Shown here piece by piece: positions 41,473 through 43,936 of a stretch of DNA of 43,936 nt. Position 1 is the stretch's first letter. Each line of letters begins with the position of its first letter. The notes beneath the pieces were generated by a model. The model had not been told where the DNA came from. It saw only the letters and a list, made by a program, of their open reading frames with translations, and made no database searches. The translations under genes were made by a program, and so were the position numbers. The DNA is from Ruminococcus sp. (lineage in GTDB: Bacteria > Bacillota > Clostridia > Oscillospirales > Ruminococcaceae), in the NCBI GenBank assembly GCA_017463375.1, contig JAFTPG010000005.1:1-43936 (forward strand). The letters run 5' to 3'.

Positions 41473-42861
41473 TCATCCTAACGGCGGCATTCCGCCTCCG
41501 CCCAGCCCTTTGAACTGGTCGAGGTTCATGCCTGCGAGTTGTTTTCTTGCCTTACGCATATTCATTTTGCCGCCCTTGCCGGAGAACTTTTTCATTATCT
41601 GCTGCATCTGGTCGAACTGCTTGAGCAGACGGTTAACGTCCTCGACCTTAGTGCCCGAGCCTGCGGCGATACGTCTTTTTCTTGACGGATTTATGATAGA
41701 CGGCTTAGCTCTTTCAGCCTTGGTCATGGAGGTTATCATAGCCTCGATTCTGACCATCTGACTGTCGTCAATGTCGTCCTCGTTGATTTTATTTCCGACT
41801 CCCGGGAGCATCGAGACGATCGACTTCATAGAGCCGAGCTTCTTGATCTGACGCATCTGAGCGAGGAGGTCGTCCATATCGAATTTATTTTCCTGAAATT
41901 TACGGGTGAGCTTTTCAGCCTCCTGCTGACTCATAACGTTCTCAGCCTTTTCGATGAGAGTAAGAACGTCGCCCATTCCGAGGATTCTCGAAGCCATACG
42001 CTCGGGGTGGAACTGCTCGAAATCGTCGAGCTTTTCGCCCATTCCGACATACTTGATGGGTTTTCCCGTTACGGCAAGAACCGACAGTGCAGCTCCTCCG
42101 CGGGTATCGGAGTCGAGCTTGGACATGAGAACGCTTGTGATTCCGACAGCCTCGTCGAAAGCCTTTGCGACATTTACAGCGTCCTGACCCGTCATAGCGT
42201 CTACAACGAGCATGATCTCGTCGGGATTAGTGAGTTCTTTGATATCTTTAAGCTCCTGCATAAGCTCGGTGTCGATGTGGAGACGGCCTGCGGTATCAAT
42301 AATCAGAATGTCGTGACCGTAGTCCTTAGCGTGTGCAAGTGCCTGTTTAGCGATGATTACGGGGCTTATCTGACCCATTTCAAAGACCTTTACGTCAGCC
42401 TTTTCGCCGACAACCTGAAGCTGATTGATAGCAGCAGGACGGTAGATATCGCAGGCAGCCAGAAGCGGACGGTGACCCTCTTTCTTGAGAAGCTTTGCAA
42501 GCTTAGCCGAATGAGTAGTCTTACCCGAACCCTGCAAGCCGCACATCATGATGACCGTAGGCGGCTTTGAAGCGAAATTTATGCGGGCGTTGCTGTTTCC
42601 CATGAGGGAGCACAGCTCCTCGTTAACGATTTTGATAACCTGCTGTGCAGGAGTAAGGCTTGCAAGAACATCCTCGCCGACGGCACGTTCAGTAACCTTG
42701 GCAACGAAGTCCTTAACGACCTTGTAGCTTACGTCTGCCTCAAGGAGAGCGAGACGAACCTCACGCATAGCGGCTTTAACGTCGCTTTCGCTGAGTTTAC
42801 CTCTTGATTTCAGCTTTTTGAACACATTATTCAGTTTTTCGGAAAGTCCTTCAAAAGCCAT
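41473..42861 (-). CDS. ffh: signal recognition particle protein Ffh
   Basis: Ffh binds SRP RNA and signal sequences and delivers nascent membrane proteins to FtsY. The N domain (1-90) is followed by the GTPase G domain with GLQGSGKTTHSAKLAKLL (P-loop), DIYRPAAINQL, DTAGRLHID, TKxD replaced by MSKLDSDTRGGAAL, and VGMGEKLDDFEQFHPERMASRILGMGD. The M domain has the finger loop MRQIKKLGSM and the RNA-binding helix-turn SRKRRIAAGSG, ending in a Met-rich tail. At 462 residues it is full length. The ATG follows AAAGGAG. The SRP RNA partner is encoded at 16.6 kb in this window. Confidence 0.98.
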   Translation of the reverse strand: MAFEGLSEKLNNVFKKLKSRGKLSESDVKAAMREVRLALLEADVSYKVVKDFVAKVTERAVGEDVLASLTPAQQVIKIVNEELCSLMGNSNARINFASKPPTVIMMCGLQGSGKTTHSAKLAKLLKKEGHRPLLAACDIYRPAAINQLQVVGEKADVKVFEMGQISPVIIAKQALAHAKDYGHDILIIDTAGRLHIDTELMQELKDIKELTNPDEIMLVVDAMTGQDAVNVAKAFDEAVGITSVLMSKLDSDTRGGAALSVLAVTGKPIKYVGMGEKLDDFEQFHPERMASRILGMGDVLTLIEKAENVMSQQEAEKLTRKFQENKFDMDDLLAQMRQIKKLGSMKSIVSMLPGVGNKINEDDIDDSQMVRIEAMITSMTKAERAKPSIINPSRKRRIAAGSGTKVEDVNRLLKQFDQMQQIMKKFSGKGGKMNMRKARKQLAGMNLDQFKGLGGGGMPPLG

Positions 42862-42882
42862 GTTTTTCTCCTTTGCAGTTTA

Positions 42883-43218
42883 TTATAAAAGGGTAAGACC
42901 CCTGTCGATTTCGGATATGAGCTTCTCCCTGACCGAGCTGTCATTGACAGTCGAAGCGGCTTCACGGAGAGTTCCGAAGCAGTTTCTCATTCTGCCGATT
43001 TTATCGGCAAAGCCGAGCTTTTCCTCATAATTGAGCAGCAGCAGCTCGGTGCGCTTAATCAGAGCACGGACAGCCTGACGGGTGATACCCAGCGGATTGC
43101 CGATTTCTGAAAGTGAGAGGTCCTCGCAGTAGTAAAGCTCCATAACATTGCGCTGGTGCTCGGTGAGAAGCTCGCCGTAGCAATCCAGAAGAAGAACAAA
43201 TTTCAATTCCTTAGCCAT
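42883..43218 (-). CDS. ylxM: YlxM-type SRP-associated helix-turn-helix protein
   Basis: YlxM proteins modulate SRP GTPase assembly and are encoded directly before ffh in Firmicutes, as here. The 111-residue protein resembles sigma-70 region 4: LLDCYGELLTEHQRNVMELYYCEDLSLSEIGNPLGITRQAVRALIKRTE contains the helix-turn-helix. The remainder is a helical tail. The ATG at 43218 follows AGGAGA. The gap to ffh is 21 bp. It is the first gene of the operon and has a consensus promoter. Confidence 0.93.
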   Translation of the reverse strand: MAKELKFVLLLDCYGELLTEHQRNVMELYYCEDLSLSEIGNPLGITRQAVRALIKRTELLLLNYEEKLGFADKIGRMRNCFGTLREAASTVNDSSVREKLISEIDRGLTLL

Positions 43219-43263
43219 AACGAATCTCCTGTCTGAGAGGTGTAACCTAAAATCACTTTACAC

Positions 43264-43292
43264 AGTATACACCATTTGTTTCTCCTTGTCAA
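43264..43292 (-). promoter_or_regulatory. promoter of the ylxM-ffh operon
   Basis: Read on the minus strand, a perfect TTGACA (43287-43292) and TATACT (43264-43269) lie 17 bp apart, about 45 bp upstream of the ylxM ATG. Confidence 0.85.
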
Positions 43293-43384
43293 GGGGTTTT
43301 TGAAATTTTTCGGAAAATAACTTCATTTTGCATTACGTTGTAACAACTCAAACTTTATTTTTCGATTGAAAATGTATAGGTGTA

Positions 43385-43660
43385 AGGGGCGGCGTCCTCG
43401 ACGCCCCGCTGCCAATTAATTATTGGGTTATTGGGACGTCGAGGACGCCGTCCCCTACAAAGCAACTGAATATGTAGGGACGACCATCGGTCGTCCGCAG
43501 GTTTCGTTTAAAGTCGGTACTGTACAAACGGACGCCCAATGGGCGTCCCTACACAAATAACGTCCTGATGTAAATTTTTAGTTGTAACAAGGTACTACAA
43601 ATTGGCATTCTAAAAAGTAAAGTGTAAGTAGTTACAAGGTAGTAGGGACAGGCGTCCCTG
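43385..43660. repeat. five short palindromic repeats between ylxM and the nitroreductase gene
   Basis: Copies lie at 43385-43407, 43433-43458, 43474-43496, 43530-43552 and, shortened, 43642-43660. Arms include GGGGCGGCGTC / GACGCCCC, GGGACGTC / GACGCCGTCCC, GGACGACC / GGTCGTCC and GGACGCCC / GGGCGTCC. Apart from the flanking promoters, nothing else is seen in this 500-bp gap. Confidence 0.8.
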
Positions 43661-43661
43661 C

Positions 43662-43690
43662 TTGCAATTCAGAAAATCCTGTGCTATAAT
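43662..43690 (+). promoter_or_regulatory. promoter of the nitroreductase gene
   Basis: TTGCAA (43662-43667) and a perfect TATAAT (43685-43690) are 17 bp apart, the same -35 variant as at the YfhO promoter. Confidence 0.75.
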
Positions 43691-43720
43691 TAATCCAACA
43701 AATCCGAAAGGAGTTTCACT

Positions 43721-43936
43721 ATGGAATTATTTGAAGCAATTCTCTCACGTCACAGCTACAGAGGAAAATACACGTCCGAGCCTGTTCCGAGAGACACACT
43801 TATTAAAATAATGGAGGCAGGTCTGGCTGCTCCGTCGGGCTGCAACGCTCAGACCACGAGTCTTATTGCGGTGGACGACCCCGAGATCATAAGACAGCTC
43901 AACGAAATCAAGAACCGTCCCGTAGGCGAGACAGCT
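43721..43936 (+). CDS. nitroreductase-family protein (N-terminal part)
   Basis: The gene runs off the right edge after 72 codons. The N-terminus MELFEAILSRHSYRGKYTSEPVPRDTLIKIMEAGLAAPSGCNAQTTSLIAV is typical of FMN-dependent nitroreductases: the RHSYR segment contacts the FMN phosphate and APSGCNAQ is the family's APSxxNxQ motif. Such enzymes reduce nitro compounds, quinones or flavins with NAD(P)H. ATG at 43721 has AAAGGAG at 7-nt spacing. The rest lies outside the window, so completeness and substrate cannot be judged. Confidence 0.88.
   Translation, partial: MELFEAILSRHSYRGKYTSEPVPRDTLIKIMEAGLAAPSGCNAQTTSLIAVDDPEIIRQLNEIKNRPVGETA

Overview
The window looks like a chromosomal segment from a Gram-positive Clostridia-type gut bacterium, most likely Oscillospiraceae/Ruminococcus-like. 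The reasons are HrcA/CIRCE control of dnaK, the YlxM-Ffh pair, a LicT-type antiterminator with its RNA target, a YtaF-type sporulation membrane protein, a YfhO-type protein, several strong TTG starts behind AGGAGG sites, and dense short palindromic intergenic repeats. The taxonomic call is inference from gene content only.

Layout. 1-2.8 kb (+): an OmpR-type response regulator and a histidine kinase with an unusually long low-complexity extracellular region. 2.9-3.6 kb (-): an ECF transporter S component behind a structured leader. 3.7-8.65 kb (-): the class I heat-shock operon hrcA-grpE-dnaK-dnaJ with a perfect CIRCE operator. 8.7-9.3 kb: a 230-bp element built around a 40-bp perfect palindrome, then a MITE-like element in the leader of a YfhO-family membrane protein (9.3-12.5 kb, +). 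12.8-16.75 kb (-): SRP RNA, a TPR protein, dnaX, ybaB and recR, with a 162-bp inverted-repeat element between dnaX and ybaB. 16.8-17.3 kb: a cluster of nine short palindromic repeats. 17.4-20.9 kb (-): an AGCS amino-acid symporter, mscL, a 74-residue protein of unknown function, and meso-diaminopimelate dehydrogenase. 21.0-26.0 kb (-): a ribose operon rbsD-A-C-B-K with a consensus promoter and no local rbsR. 26.1-27.1 kb (-): a lipoprotein with YD-like repeats and a long leader. 27.3-33.2 kb (+): a PTS operon of licT, EIICBA, HPr, inorganic pyrophosphatase and EI, with a RAT/terminator antitermination leader. 33.2-33.7 kb: a scar with a tRNA 3' remnant, six palindromic repeats and what looks like an IS3-type end with a 13-codon OrfA stub. 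33.7-38.3 kb (-): a flippase, a small XRE regulator and a fused MacB/FtsX-type ABC transporter. 38.5-40.4 kb: ytaF (+) convergent with a metallophosphoesterase and a membrane protein (-). 40.4-43.3 kb (-): ylxM-ffh, two tandem Imm17-like membrane proteins, rpsP and khpA. 43.7 kb to the end (+): the start of a nitroreductase-family gene.

How it fits together. Most of the window is housekeeping: protein folding, SRP targeting (both the RNA and Ffh are here), DNA polymerase III clamp loading and RecR repair, sugar uptake, and wall-precursor metabolism. The most unusual content is in the non-coding DNA: about 27 short hairpin repeats whose arms differ in sequence yet stay complementary, three larger inverted-repeat elements, palindromes carrying divergent -10 boxes, and leader RNAs. 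The most notable protein-level points are the tandem Imm17-like pair inside the SRP/ribosomal operon, an HPr with Lys instead of Ser at position 46, pyrophosphatase inside the PTS operon, and the 74-residue leader-peptide-like protein.
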